Source of the DNA: Albidovulum sp.
GTDB lineage: Bacteria; Pseudomonadota; Alphaproteobacteria; Rhodobacterales; Rhodobacteraceae
NCBI GenBank assembly: GCA_030837785.1
Contig: JAUQYA010000098.1
Location: 1-47,782 of the forward strand
Direction of reading: 5' to 3'
Length of the DNA stretch: 47,782 nt
The notes beneath the pieces were generated by a model. The model was not told the origin of the DNA. It ran no database searches and saw only the letters and a program-made list of their open reading frames with translations. Of this stretch, positions 8,273 through 20,133 are shown piece by piece. Within the stretch, counting starts at the first letter, position 1, and each line of letters begins with the position of its first letter. Position numbers and translations under genes: made by a program.

Positions 8273-9840
8273 GTTTCCGAAGACATTCCCGAACCCGCCC
8301 TCGACCTCTTCGTCATCGGCGGTGGCATCAACGGCGCGGGCATCGCCCGCGATGCGGCGGGGCGGGGGCTGTCGGTCGTGCTGGCCGAGATGGGCGATCT
8401 GGCGCAGGCGACATCTTCGGCCTCGACCAAGCTCTTTCACGGCGGGCTGCGCTATCTGGAGTATTTCGAGGTCGGCCTGGTCCGCAAGGCGCTGGTGGAG
8501 CGCGAGGTTCTCCTGCGCGCCATGCCGCACATCTCCTGGCCCCTGCGCTTCATCCTGCCGCTGTCCGACGACATGCGGTTCGAAGGCACGACGCCCACCT
8601 CGCGGCTCCTGACGGTCTTCATGCCCTGGCTGAAGGGCCGGCGCCCGGCCTGGCTGATCCGGCTCGGCCTGTTTCTCTACGACCATCTCGGCGGGCGGAA
8701 GATCCTGCCGGGCACCCGCAGCCTCGACCTGACGACCGACCCGGCGGGCAGGTGGCTGAAGCCCTCCTTCGCCCGCGGCTACGAATATTCCGACTGCTGG
8801 GTGCAGGATGCGCGGCTCGTCGTGCTGAACGCCCGCGACGCCGAGGCGAGGGGGGCGAAGGTCCTGACGCGGGCGAAGGTGACCGGGGCGCGGCGCCTGG
8901 GCGATGCCTGGGAGGTGACGGTGGCGATGCGGGGGCGCGAAAAGCGGTTCCGCGCGCGGATGCTGGTGAATGCGGGCGGACCCTGGGTGGAGAGGATCGT
9001 GCGCGACACGACGCATCTTGCGACCGGGGCGCATATCCGGCTGGTGCGCGGCTCGCACATCGTGACGAAGCGGCTTTTCGACCACGACCGGGCCTATTTC
9101 TTCCAGGGCACCGACGGGCGGATCATCTTCGCCATTCCCTACGAGGAGGATTTCACCCTGATCGGCACCACCGACCAGGATCACCAGGGCGACCCGGCCG
9201 AGGCGCGCTGCACCGAGGCGGAGCAGGACTATCTCTGCGCCTTCGCCTCGCGGTATTTTGCGCGTCCGGTGACCCGGGCCGACATCGTCTGGACCTATTC
9301 CGGCGTCCGCCCGCTTTATGACGACGGGGCGCGGTCTGCGAGCGCGGCGACGCGCGACTATGTGCTGACGCTCGATACCGACGGCGCGCCGGTCCTGAAC
9401 GTCTTCGGCGGCAAGATCACCACCTACCGCAAGCTTGCCGAGGCGGCGATGGCGCGGATCTCGCCGCTGCTCGGCGTGACCAGGGGCGACTGGACGGCGG
9501 GCGTGCCGCTGCCGGGCGGGGATTTCCCGGTGGACGGCGTGCCCGGTCTGATCGCGGACCTCTCCGCTCGCTACCCGTTTCTCGACGGCTTTACCGCCCG
9601 GCGCCTTGTCCGCAGCTACGGCACCGAGGCGCCCGCCGTGCTCGGCGATGCCGAGGACGCGGCCGATCTCGGCCGCGACTTCGGCGCCGGCCTGACCGAG
9701 GCGGAAGTGCGCTGGCTGATGGCGCGGGAATATGCCCGGACGGCTGAGGACGTGGTCTGGCGGCGCAGCAAACTCGGCCTCAGGATGACGGCGGAGGAGG
9801 TCACGGCGCTCGGTGCCTGGATGGCGGGGGAGGGGACGGC

Positions 9841-9844
<4 letters not shown>
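8270..9844 (+). CDS. glpD: Aerobic glycerol-3-phosphate dehydrogenase
   Basis: The 524-residue FAD-dependent enzyme oxidises sn-glycerol 3-phosphate to dihydroxyacetone phosphate and feeds electrons to quinone at the inner membrane. The FAD dinucleotide-binding motif GGGINGAG is at residues 17-24, and the conserved STKLFHGGLRYLE segment follows near residue 50. The length fits the family. Translation begins at a TTG with a strong ribosome-binding site. The stop overlaps glpK as ATGA. Divergent glpR implies induction by glycerol or glycerol 3-phosphate. Confidence 0.95.
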
Positions 9845-11321
<1,477 letters not shown>

Positions 11322-11325
<4 letters not shown>

Positions 11326-12365
11326 CACCCTTTGCCGTCGCCCAGCCCGGCCGCATTCGCTTCGGGCGCGGCGAGGCGCGGGCGGCATTGCCGGAGATTG
11401 CCGGCTTCGGGCGCCGCGCCTTCGTCGTGCACGGGCGAGCATCGGGGCGGGCGGACTGGCTGGCGGCGGGGCTTGGCGCGCTTGGGCTTTCGGTCACGCC
11501 CCATCCCTGCCCGCGGGAGCCGACGCTTTCGATGCTGGAGGCGGCCGTGGCGGCGGCCGAGGGGGCCGAGGTCGTCATCGCGCTGGGCGGCGGCGCGGCC
11601 ATCGACCTCGGCAAGGCGGTGGCGGCGCTGGTCCCGGTACCCGGAGGGGCGCTGGACCACCTTGAGGTCGTGGGCCGTGGCCTGCCGCTTGAGCGCGTGC
11701 CCTTGCCCTTCGTCGCCATGCCGACGACGGCGGGAACCGGCGCGGAGGCGACGCGGAATGCGGTGATCGACGCGCCCGAGCGGCGGCGCAAGGTCTCGCT
11801 CCGCGACGACCGGATGATCGCGAGGCTTGCCGTGGTCGATCCCTGGCTTTCGACCCGCGCGACCCCCTACACCGACGCGCTCTGCCGCGCCGCGATTCCG
11901 ATGGGCCTGGCCGCGCTTCGCTGGCTGATGGCGGCGGAAGATGCGGCGGCGCGCGATGCGATGGCCTGGGTGAGCCTTTCGGGCGGGCTTGCGCTTTCCA
12001 ATGCGGGGCTCGGTGCCGGGCACGGGCTCGCAGGCGTCGTCGGCGGCATGACCGGGGCGGCGCATGGCGCGATCTGCGGCGCGCTTCTGCCGCATGCCCT
12101 GCGCGCGAACGCGGCGCGCGCCCCCTCGGCCGGGATGGCCGAGGTTCAGGGCTGGATCGGTGCGGCTTTCGGGGCCGCGGACGGGATCGCGGCGCTGGAA
12201 GACTGGATGCACGCCGAGGGCCTGCCGCGGCTCTCCGCGCCTGGGCTTGGCCGCGAAGACCACCCGACCGTCGCGGACGCCGCGCGCGGCGCATCTTCGA
12301 TGCGCGCCAACCCGGCGGCGCTGTCGCCGGCCGATCTGGCCGCGATCCTGGCCGCCGCGGGCTGA
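11322..12365 (+). CDS. Iron-containing alcohol dehydrogenase homologue with metal-site deletion
   Basis: This 347-residue protein belongs to the Fe-dependent (group III) alcohol dehydrogenase family. The N-terminal nucleotide-binding domain carries GGGAAIDLGKA (89-99) and PTTAGTGAEATRNAV (134-148). Two later metal-ligand histidines appear as GAGHG (H234) and AAHGA (H248). The stretch that normally lies between the DPxL motif and the RATPxTDAL helix, about 23-25 residues including the GMDAL metal-binding motif, is absent: DPWLS (173-177) runs straight into TRATPYTDAL. The frame is otherwise open, and the protein is correspondingly shorter than the usual 370-385. It is coupled to glpK by ATGA. 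It may be inactive or have changed metal use; substrate unknown. Confidence 0.8.
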
Positions 12366-12368
12366 GCC

Positions 12369-13391
12369 TCAGGCCAGCATGTCGCGGACGAGGGGGATCA
12401 CGCGCGCGCCGTAAAGCTCCACCGAGCGCATCAGCCGGTCATGCGGCATCGGGCCCGACGAATACTTCATCTCGAACCGGGAAAGCCCCAGCGCCCTCAC
12501 CGTACCCGCGATCTTCCGCGCCACGGTCTCGGGCGATCCGACATAGAGCGCGCCCTGCCCGGCCTCGGCTTCGAAATGATCGCGGCTGACGGGCGACCAG
12601 CCTCGTTCGCGGCCGATCCGGTCGAGAAGGCGTTTGTAATGCGGCCAGAGGTCTTCCTTTGCGGCCTCGTCTGTGTCGGCGACATGGCCGGGGGAATGGA
12701 CGCCGATCGGCTGGGGCGCCCGGCCCGCCTGTCCGGCCGCACGGTGATAGAGATCGACGAAGGGGCGAAACCGCGCGGCCGGTCCGCCGATGATCGCCAG
12801 CATCATCGGCAGGTCGTAATGGACCGCGCGCATGACCGATTCCGGCGTGCCGCCGACGCCGATCCAGGCACGGAGCGGCCGGGCGAGCGCGGGATGGACC
12901 GGCTGGTCCTTCAGGGCGGTGCGCGTCGTGCCGGACCAGGAGACCTTCCGGTCGCGCAGGAGCATTGTGAAGAGGTCGAGTTTCTCGTTGAAGAGCGTCT
13001 CGTAGTCCTTGAGGTCGAAGCCGAAGAGCGGAAAGCTTTCGGTGAAGGAGCCGCGGCCGAGGATCACCTCGGCCCGGCCCCCGGACAGCGCATGGAGGGT
13101 GGAGAAGCGCTGGAACACCCGGATCGGGTCGTCGGAGGACAGCACCGTGACGGCGGTGCCGAGCCGGATGCGCGCCGTCCGCGCGGCGATCGCGCCGAGG
13201 ATGACCTCGGGTGCCGAGATGGCGAAATCGTCACGGTGATGCTCGCCGAGCCCAATGAAGTCGACGCCCACCGCATCGGCGAGCACGGCCTGTTCCACCA
13301 CGTCGCGGATCACCTGATCCTGCGGCTTCATCCGGCCATCCGGGCCAAGCGTCACGTCGCCGAAGGTGTCGAGGGCGAGTTCGAGGGTCAT
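12369..13391 (-). CDS. LLM-class flavin-dependent oxidoreductase
   Basis: The 340-residue luciferase-like monooxygenase family protein has the typical start TLELALDTFGDV, a FIGLGEHHR segment near residue 50 and an SGGRAEVILGRGSF segment near residue 105. Such enzymes use reduced FMN and oxygen, but the substrate cannot be read from sequence. I chose the ATG at 13391; 23 further codons upstream are open but Arg/Pro-rich and unlike the family. It converges on the Fe-ADH gene with a gap of only 3 bases and has no obvious operon partner. Confidence 0.87.
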   Translation of the reverse strand: MTLELALDTFGDVTLGPDGRMKPQDQVIRDVVEQAVLADAVGVDFIGLGEHHRDDFAISAPEVILGAIAARTARIRLGTAVTVLSSDDPIRVFQRFSTLHALSGGRAEVILGRGSFTESFPLFGFDLKDYETLFNEKLDLFTMLLRDRKVSWSGTTRTALKDQPVHPALARPLRAWIGVGGTPESVMRAVHYDLPMMLAIIGGPAARFRPFVDLYHRAAGQAGRAPQPIGVHSPGHVADTDEAAKEDLWPHYKRLLDRIGRERGWSPVSRDHFEAEAGQGALYVGSPETVARKIAGTVRALGLSRFEMKYSSGPMPHDRLMRSVELYGARVIPLVRDMLA

Positions 13392-13465
13392 CGCGGGCTC
13401 CGTCCGCTGCCCGACCAATCTATGTGCGCGGCCCGGCCGGGGAAAGCGCGCCCGGTGCACAGGTG

Positions 13466-13498
13466 CCGTGCGGGCTCCGTGCGGGCTCCGTGCGGGCG
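13466..13498. repeat. Three tandem 11-bp repeats
   Basis: CCGTGCGGGCT is repeated head to tail three times (13466-13476, 13477-13487, 13488-13498; the last copy differs at its final base). It lies just after the folC stop and upstream of the LLM oxidoreductase gene. It is probably a slippage-prone microsatellite and may vary between strains. Confidence 0.75.
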
Positions 13499-13502
13499 CC
13501 GC

Positions 13503-14774
13503 TCAGCCGTTTTCGCGCAGCACCCCGCCGGCGAGGTAGAGCGAGCCGCAGATGAGGATGCGCGCGCCGGGGTCGGAAGCGGCGATGCGGCTGACGGCGG
13601 CGAGCACGCTTTCGGCCGTTTCGGCGGCGATTCCGGCCCGCGCCGCGGCGGCCTGCGTCTCATCCGCGCTCAGCGTGTTGGCCTCGCCCGGGATTGAGAC
13701 GGCGGTCAGCGTCCGGGCCTCGGCGGCCACGGGGCGGAGGTAGCCCGCGATGTCCTTGGTGTTGAGCATTCCCAGCACCAGATGGGTGGGCTTTTTCGGC
13801 ATCCGCGCCAGCGTCGCCGCCACCGCCACGCCGCCCGCCGGATTGTGCCCGCCGTCGAGCCAAAGCTCGCAGGTGCCGGCGGCCTCGACGAGGGGGCCAC
13901 GGGTCAGCCGCTGCATCCGGGCGGGCCAGTAGGCCCCGGTCACCGCCGCCTCGCAGGCCGCCTCGTTCGCGTCGAGATGGCGCAGCGCGGCCAGCGCCGC
14001 GCCCGCGTTGTCGATCTGGTGCGGGCCGGGGAGGACGGGCAGCGGCAGGTCGAGAAGGCCGCTTTCGTCCTGGAAGACCAGCCGGCCGCGTTCCTCCCAG
14101 GCGGTCCAGTGCTGGCCGTGGACAAGGAGGGGGGCGCCGAGCGCCGCGGCCCGCGCCTCGATCACGTCAAGCGCCGCGTCTTCCTGCGGGCCGACGACGC
14201 AGGGCACGCCGCGCTTGAGGATGCCCGCCTTTTCGCCGGCGATCTCCGCCAGCGTCTCGCCGAGATACTGCTGGTGGTCGATCGAGACCGGTGTGATGAT
14301 GGTCAGGCGCGGCCGGTCCACCACGTTGGTCGCGTCGAGCCGGCCGCCGAGCCCGACCTCCAGGAGCGTCCAGTCGGCGGGTGTCCGGGCGAAGGCGAGG
14401 AAGGCGGCGCAGGTCGTGATCTCGAAATAGGTGATCGGGATGCCGGCATTCGCGGTCTCACACTCTTCAAGAATTTCGGCAAGATATCCTTCGGAAATGA
14501 GATCTCCGGCCAGGCGGATGCGTTCGTGGAACCGCGCGAGGTGCGGCGAGGTGTAGGCGTGGACCTTTGCGCCCGCCGCCTCGAGCCCGGCGCGGATCAT
14601 CGCCTGGGTGGAGCCCTTGCCGTTGGTGCCGGCGATGTGGATCACCGGCGGCAGCGCCCGTTCGGGATGGCCGAGCGCGGCGAGGAGCCGGTGCACGCGG
14701 TCGAGCGTGAGGTCGATGATCTTTGGATGAAGCGTCATCATCCGCTGGAGGATCAGGTCGGAACCTTGCGACAT
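13503..14774 (-). CDS. folC: Dihydrofolate synthase / folylpolyglutamate synthase
   Basis: The 423-residue Mur-ligase-family enzyme adds glutamate to dihydropteroate and to folates. The P-loop GTNGKGST is at residues 49-56, and the Mur central-domain motifs (WTLLEVGLGGRLDATNV and ITPVSIDHQ) follow. The length is normal for bacterial FolC. It follows accD on the same strand, an arrangement seen in many proteobacteria, with a REP-like hairpin in the 84-base gap. Confidence 0.95.
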   Translation of the reverse strand: MSQGSDLILQRMMTLHPKIIDLTLDRVHRLLAALGHPERALPPVIHIAGTNGKGSTQAMIRAGLEAAGAKVHAYTSPHLARFHERIRLAGDLISEGYLAEILEECETANAGIPITYFEITTCAAFLAFARTPADWTLLEVGLGGRLDATNVVDRPRLTIITPVSIDHQQYLGETLAEIAGEKAGILKRGVPCVVGPQEDAALDVIEARAAALGAPLLVHGQHWTAWEERGRLVFQDESGLLDLPLPVLPGPHQIDNAGAALAALRHLDANEAACEAAVTGAYWPARMQRLTRGPLVEAAGTCELWLDGGHNPAGGVAVAATLARMPKKPTHLVLGMLNTKDIAGYLRPVAAEARTLTAVSIPGEANTLSADETQAAAARAGIAAETAESVLAAVSRIAASDPGARILICGSLYLAGGVLRENG

Positions 14775-14803
14775 CTTGGCCTCGTTGTGCTGGCGTCGGG
14801 CGC

Positions 14804-14858
14804 CCGGGGGGCGTCTGCCCCCCGGAACCCCCCGAGAGTATTTCCGGACAGAAAGGGG
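14804..14858. repeat. REP-like palindromic element between accD and folC
   Basis: CCGGGGGGC (14804-14812) and GCCCCCCGG (14817-14825) form a 9-bp stem with a GTCT loop. It is followed by AACCCCCCGAGAGTATTTCC. This combination of a C/G-rich hairpin and a CCCCCGAG-GTATTTC tail resembles an intergenic repeat I associate with Rhodobacteraceae genomes. It may also act as a partial terminator between accD and folC. Confidence 0.6.
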
Positions 14859-15764
<906 letters not shown>

Positions 15765-15865
15765 GGGCCTGCTGCCTTCTGTCGGGTCGCGCGTGGCACG
15801 CGCTCATCGGTGCGGTGCCTGCGGCGGATCGGCCCTGAAATAAGCCCGAAAGGGGCGGAATGCAA

Positions 15866-16771
15866 TCAGACGCGCAGCGCGGCGCGGGCGAGGAGCCAGG
15901 AGGTGAGCATCGTGGCGAAATCGACCGTGAGCGCGGGGCCGATGGCGCCCGGATCGGAAAGGTCGACCGACACCGACCAGAGCGCGAGCCCGTCGAGGTC
16001 ATGCTCGATGCCGACGAGAAGAAGCGCCGCGACGTTGTTGGCGAAGTGAAAGCCGAGGGCGGCGCCGAGCGTTCCGGTGCGGGCGGTGAGGTCGGCGGCC
16101 AGAAGCCCGAAGACCCCGGCCCAGAGCGCGACCATCCAGGCGTTCGGGCCATAGTCGGCGGGCAGGTAGTGGCCCCAGGCGAACAGCGCCGAGGGAATCC
16201 CCATCCAGATCGCCGGATGGTCGAAGCGCGCCGCGATCTGCTGCTGGAGATAGCCGCGGAAGACCAGTTCCTCGGCGCCGGTCTGGATCAGGATGCCCGG
16301 AAGCGCGAACGGCAGGTAGCCGAGAAAGGCGCCGAAGGTCAGGCCGGGACGGATGTCCTCGGCCCCGAGCGTGAGCGGCAGGAGCGCCGCGTAGAGCCCC
16401 AGGAGCGGCAGGGCGACGGTGCGAAAATCGGCGATGGCCTTTCGGGCGGAGGGGCCGAAGAGCGTTCCGGCCGCGCGGCGATGGACGAGGCGGACGGCGA
16501 CCATCGGCCCCGCGGCAAGGCCGAGGAAGGACCAGAGGAGGAGGATCATCACCCCCGGGGTGTCGCCTCGGGCGATCCGCTGGACAAGTGCGGCGGCGAT
16601 GAGCTGGCCGTAGCTGTGCACGAGCCAGGCGCCGAGCAGGAAGAAAAGCGCCATGTAGGTGGCCACGATCACCGCGCCGCCCGTGAACAGCCGCCAGACC
16701 GCCGCCGTCCGGCGCGCCGGGGCGACGAAGACGTCGTGGGGCAGGTAGGCGGGGAACCGGGTCGCTTTCAT
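15866..16771 (-). CDS. CPBP-family intramembrane metalloprotease
   Basis: The 301-residue multi-pass membrane protein carries the three CPBP (Abi/Rce1) motifs: EE at 167-168 followed by FRGYL, a histidine at 201 (FAWGHYLP), and H242 with N245/N246 (FHFANN). About six to eight hydrophobic helices are visible. Bacterial members include proteases linked to bacteriocin self-immunity and others of unknown role. I chose the ATG at 16771; an open extension of 53 codons overlaps the ilvD start region and looks non-coding. No bacteriocin-like gene adjoins it. Confidence 0.87.
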   Translation of the reverse strand: MKATRFPAYLPHDVFVAPARRTAAVWRLFTGGAVIVATYMALFFLLGAWLVHSYGQLIAAALVQRIARGDTPGVMILLLWSFLGLAAGPMVAVRLVHRRAAGTLFGPSARKAIADFRTVALPLLGLYAALLPLTLGAEDIRPGLTFGAFLGYLPFALPGILIQTGAEELVFRGYLQQQIAARFDHPAIWMGIPSALFAWGHYLPADYGPNAWMVALWAGVFGLLAADLTARTGTLGAALGFHFANNVAALLLVGIEHDLDGLALWSVSVDLSDPGAIGPALTVDFATMLTSWLLARAALRV

Positions 16772-16847
16772 CCTGGGGCCGGAAGCTAGCCGTGTCGGGC
16801 GGTCTCGGCAATCGGTCGAAATCGGCGGCGCGGCGCCTTGCGACTTC

Positions 16848-16876
16848 TTGTGTCCCGCGCGGCCCTCGCCTATTGC
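16848..16876 (+). promoter_or_regulatory. Candidate ilvD promoter
   Basis: TTGTGT at 16848-16853 and TATTGC at 16871-16876 are separated by 17 bases and lie 31 bases before the ilvD start codon. The spacing fits a sigma-70 promoter but both hexamers are imperfect. I see no leader peptide or attenuator in the short intergenic region. Confidence 0.35.
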
Positions 16877-16907
16877 AGGGCAAACCGGTTGACCAGGGGG
16901 CAAAGCC

Positions 16908-18641
16908 ATGAAGAACCGCCAGTTCGACAAGTCGAAACTGCCCAGCCGCCATGTGACCGAAGGCCCGGCCCGCGCGCCGCACCGGTCCTATTTCTACGCG
17001 ATGGGAATCTCCGAGGAAGAGATCCACCAGCCCTGGGTCGGCGTGGCCACCTGCTGGAACGAGGCGGCGCCCTGCAACATCGCGCTGAACCGCCAGGCGC
17101 AGGCGGTCAAGCAGGGGGTGAAGGTCGGTGGCGGCACGCCGCGGGAGTTCACCACGATCACCGTCACCGACGGAATCGCGATGGGGCACGAGGGCATGCG
17201 CTCCTCGCTCGCCTCGCGCGATGCGATCGCCGACACGGTGGAGCTGACGATGCGCGGGCACTGCTACGACGCGATCGTCGGGCTTGCGGGCTGCGACAAG
17301 AGCTTGCCGGGGATGATGATGGCGATGGTGCGGCTCAACGTGCCCTCGGTCTTCATCTACGGCGGCTCGATCCTGCCGGGACGGCTCAACGGCCAGGACG
17401 TGACCGTGCAGGACGTGTTCGAGGCGGTGGGCAAGCATCAGGCGGGCAACTACTCGGATGCCGAACTGGCGGTGCTGGAACGCGTGGCCTGCCCCAGCGC
17501 GGGCGCCTGCGGCGGCCAGTTCACCGCCAACACGATGGCTTGCGTCTCCGAGGCGATCGGGCTCGCGCTCCTGAACTCCTCGGGTGCCCCCGCGCCCTAC
17601 GAGAGCCGTGACGAATATGGCATGGCCTCGGGCGAGGCGGTGATGACGCTGATCGAGAAGAACATCCGCGCCCGCGATGTGGTCACCCGCAAGGCGCTGG
17701 AGAACGCTGCGCGCGTGGTCGCCTGCACCGGCGGATCGACCAACGCGGGCCTCCACCTGCCCGCCATCGCCCACGAGGCGGGGATCGATTTCGACCTGTT
17801 CGACGTCACCGACATTTTCCACGACACGCCCTATTTCGTCGACCTGAAGCCGGGCGGCGCCTATGTCGCCAAGGACCTCTACGAGGCGGGCGGCGTGCCC
17901 GTGGTGATGAAGGAGCTTCGCAAGATCGGGCTCATCCACGAGGATTGCATCACCGCCGGCGGCCGGACGATGGGCGAGGAGCTTGACCTGATCACCCGCG
18001 AGGCTGACGGAAGGGTGATCTATCCCGCTGCGACGCCGATCACGCCGACGGGCGGCGTGGTCGGGCTGAAGGGCAACCTTGCACCCGACGGGGCAATCGT
18101 GAAGGTTGCCGGCATGAAGCCGGAGGAACAGGTCTTCAGCGGCCCGGCGCGGGTCTTCGAATGCGAGGAGGACGCCTTCGAAGCGGTGAAGGCGCGGGCC
18201 TACAGGGAAGGCGAGGTTCTCGTCATCCGCAACGAGGGCCCGGCGGGCGGGCCGGGGATGCGCGAGATGCTGGCGACCACGGCCGCGCTTTCGGGGCAGG
18301 GCATGGGCAAGAAGGTGGCGCTGATCACCGACGGCCGGTTCTCCGGCGCGACGCGCGGCTTCTGTGTCGGCCACGTCGGCCCCGAGGCCGCGCATGGCGG
18401 GCCGATCGCACTTTTGCGCGACGGCGACAGGATCACGCTCAACGCCATCACCGGCGAGTTGTCGGTGGCGCTCACCGACGAGGAACTGGCGGTGCGCAAG
18501 GCCGAATGGAAGGGCCCACGGCCCACCCAGTATGCCTCCGGCGCGCTGTGGAAATACGCAAGACTCGTCGGCGGCGCCCGCAAGGGGGCGGTGACCCATC
18601 CCGGCGCCGGGGCGGAGCTGCATGTCTACATGGACCAGTAA
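16908..18641 (+). CDS. ilvD: Dihydroxy-acid dehydratase
   Basis: The 577-residue enzyme dehydrates 2,3-dihydroxy-isovalerate and 2,3-dihydroxy-3-methylvalerate in valine, leucine and isoleucine synthesis. Cluster-ligand cysteines expected for the [2Fe-2S] IlvD/Edd family are present at C56 (AAPCN), C129 (GCDK) and C201 (GACGG). The length and the short N-terminus match the bacterial [2Fe-2S] type. The family also contains sugar-acid dehydratases, but the near-canonical IlvD sequence favours amino acid synthesis. The 3' end overlaps the next gene by 20 bases. Confidence 0.95.
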   Translation: MKNRQFDKSKLPSRHVTEGPARAPHRSYFYAMGISEEEIHQPWVGVATCWNEAAPCNIALNRQAQAVKQGVKVGGGTPREFTTITVTDGIAMGHEGMRSSLASRDAIADTVELTMRGHCYDAIVGLAGCDKSLPGMMMAMVRLNVPSVFIYGGSILPGRLNGQDVTVQDVFEAVGKHQAGNYSDAELAVLERVACPSAGACGGQFTANTMACVSEAIGLALLNSSGAPAPYESRDEYGMASGEAVMTLIEKNIRARDVVTRKALENAARVVACTGGSTNAGLHLPAIAHEAGIDFDLFDVTDIFHDTPYFVDLKPGGAYVAKDLYEAGGVPVVMKELRKIGLIHEDCITAGGRTMGEELDLITREADGRVIYPAATPITPTGGVVGLKGNLAPDGAIVKVAGMKPEEQVFSGPARVFECEEDAFEAVKARAYREGEVLVIRNEGPAGGPGMREMLATTAALSGQGMGKKVALITDGRFSGATRGFCVGHVGPEAAHGGPIALLRDGDRITLNAITGELSVALTDEELAVRKAEWKGPRPTQYASGALWKYARLVGGARKGAVTHPGAGAELHVYMDQ

Positions 18642-19263
18642 GGAGGCGGCCCTTCTCCTTTCTCTGGCGCTCTCGGCCTGCGTCGAGGGCATGGCGCCCT
18701 CCGGCTCGGCGCCCAGGGCGGTCGCGGTCGCCGGCGGCGCGGTGGTGGCCACCGGGCCGGCCGGCTACTGCGTTGACCGCACGGCGGCCCGCGACGGCGG
18801 CGACGGCGCCTTCGTCCTGTTCGGGACATGCGCGGCACTTTCCGGCTCTGCCGCGGCGGGCCAGCCGGGAAAGCCCGCGGTGCTGACGGCCTCGGTCGCG
18901 CCCGGCACGGCGGATGAAGCCGCCCTTGTCGCCTCGTTTCCGGCGATGGCGCGGTTCTTCGGCTCTGACGCCGGGCGTGCGGCGCTGAGCCGGGCCGGCA
19001 AGGCCGCAACGGTTCGGGTCGGTGCGGTTTCCTCCCGCGACGGCGTTCTTTACCTGAGCGTGACCGACAACGCGGCGCAGCGGGACAAGGCGGTCGAGCC
19101 CGACTACTGGCGTGCGATCCTGCTTGCGCGCGGCCATCTCGTCACGCTGTCGGTCATGAGCCTTGCCGACCGGCCCCTGACCCTGGTCGAGAAACGCCAG
19201 ATCCTCGATGCCTTCGTTTTGCGGATGCGCGCCGCGAACGCCGGCCCGGCCGCAGCGGGCTGA
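18622..19263 (+). CDS. Putative lipoprotein of unknown function
   Basis: The 213-residue protein begins with a short signal sequence ending in a lipobox (LSAC, Cys at residue 20), so it is probably an acylated lipoprotein. A stretch about 40-80 has two cysteines (near 50 and 70) that could form a disulfide. The later region (LYLSVTDNAAQRDK) looks globular. The start overlaps the ilvD end by 20 bases, and no alternative ATG lies before the lipobox. I do not recognise a named family. Cotranscription with ilvD is likely, but a shared function is not implied. Confidence 0.72.
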   Translation: MSTWTSKEAALLLSLALSACVEGMAPSGSAPRAVAVAGGAVVATGPAGYCVDRTAARDGGDGAFVLFGTCAALSGSAAAGQPGKPAVLTASVAPGTADEAALVASFPAMARFFGSDAGRAALSRAGKAATVRVGAVSSRDGVLYLSVTDNAAQRDKAVEPDYWRAILLARGHLVTLSVMSLADRPLTLVEKRQILDAFVLRMRAANAGPAAAG

Positions 19264-19295
19264 GCCCCAGGCAGCGGCTTGCGTGCAGGCGGAAA

Positions 19296-19321
19296 GGAAA
19301 CGATAACGAATTATCGTTTCC
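19296..19321. repeat. Perfect AT-rich inverted repeat
   Basis: GGAAACGATAA (19296-19306) and TTATCGTTTCC (19311-19321) are perfect inverted repeats around CGAA. It sits 33 bases after the lipoprotein stop and 14 bases before the next gene. It could be an intrinsic terminator with a poor T-tail, or a regulator operator of the LacI type. Its low GC stands out from the surroundings. Confidence 0.65.
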
Positions 19322-19334
19322 ATGATCCGGTCAG

Positions 19335-20123
19335 ATGGTCCGACGGCGCGCAATGGCTGAAAGATTCGACACCTATTTCGACCGGTTCCTGTTTCGCCGG
19401 ACGCTCGCCCGCTGGCAGGCGCTTGCCGACCGTGCCGGTGCGGCCGATGCCGAGTCGTTGCGCGGCCTTCGCACCCGGGGCCGCCTGCTGCGCCGGCAGA
19501 TCGACCGCGCGCTGCATGTGGCCGAGGGGCGGCTGGCCCGGGGGGGCGAGGCAGCCGCGATCCCCAGGCCGCTTTTCGCCGACTGGACATGGCGGCCCGA
19601 GCTTTGGTCGGGCCCGGTCTCGCCGCCTGGCCTCGCCGCTATCGAGACGCGCGCGGCCTTCGGGTCCGAGGCGAAGCTGTTCCACGATTGCGACGAAAGC
19701 GAACTGACGCTGCGCCAGGTCCGCAGCACGGGCGAGACCGACCTCGCCCCTTTCGGGGTCAGGATGGATGTCTTCCGCTTCGACGGATCGTTCCTGTCGC
19801 TGGTGCTCGACCTGCCGGATGCGGGCCTTCAGGGGCTGACCTCGGGCCATGTCGTCGGTCTGGACGTGACGCTGGAGACCGAGCGGCCGATCGAGATTTT
19901 CGCGCGGCTCAACGTGCGGCACGGGCCGAACACCGAACAGCTTGTCCGCGAACTGCCGCGGGGCGCCGGCGAGGCGATGGTGGAATTCGACCTTGCCTAT
20001 GCGCGGATAAACGAGAGGCGCGTCGAGGGGGCCTGGCTCGACCTGATCTTCGAGGGGCCGGAGATGAACCAGATCCTGATCCGCGACCTGACGATGAGCC
20101 GCCGCCCGCGAGCCGCGCTGTGA
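19335..20123 (+). CDS. Conserved-looking protein of unknown function (possibly DUF6478)
   Basis: The 262-residue protein has no signal peptide or membrane segment. The N-terminal third is Arg/Ala-rich and helical (FLFRRTLARWQALADRA and RLLRRQIDRALHVAEGRL). The rest contains alternating beta-like strands. It resembles what I recall as the DUF6478 family of Rhodobacterales, but I cannot confirm that. The start may instead be the in-frame ATG at 19353 (MAERFDTY); neither has a strong ribosome-binding site. The next small gene follows after 10 bases, so the two probably work together. Confidence 0.75.
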   Translation: MVRRRAMAERFDTYFDRFLFRRTLARWQALADRAGAADAESLRGLRTRGRLLRRQIDRALHVAEGRLARGGEAAAIPRPLFADWTWRPELWSGPVSPPGLAAIETRAAFGSEAKLFHDCDESELTLRQVRSTGETDLAPFGVRMDVFRFDGSFLSLVLDLPDAGLQGLTSGHVVGLDVTLETERPIEIFARLNVRHGPNTEQLVRELPRGAGEAMVEFDLAYARINERRVEGAWLDLIFEGPEMNQILIRDLTMSRRPRAAL

Positions 20124-20133
20124 GGGTGCGGGG

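Noticed and set aside
15866..16771. A bacteriocin immunity or phage-defence role for the CPBP protein
   Set aside because: No bacteriocin precursor, toxin or defence gene lies nearby, so nothing beyond the family fold supports it.
15999..18752. A 917-residue open frame antisense to ilvD
   Set aside because: It is a composition shadow of ilvD and the CPBP gene, with low-complexity Arg/Ala-rich sequence and no family signal.
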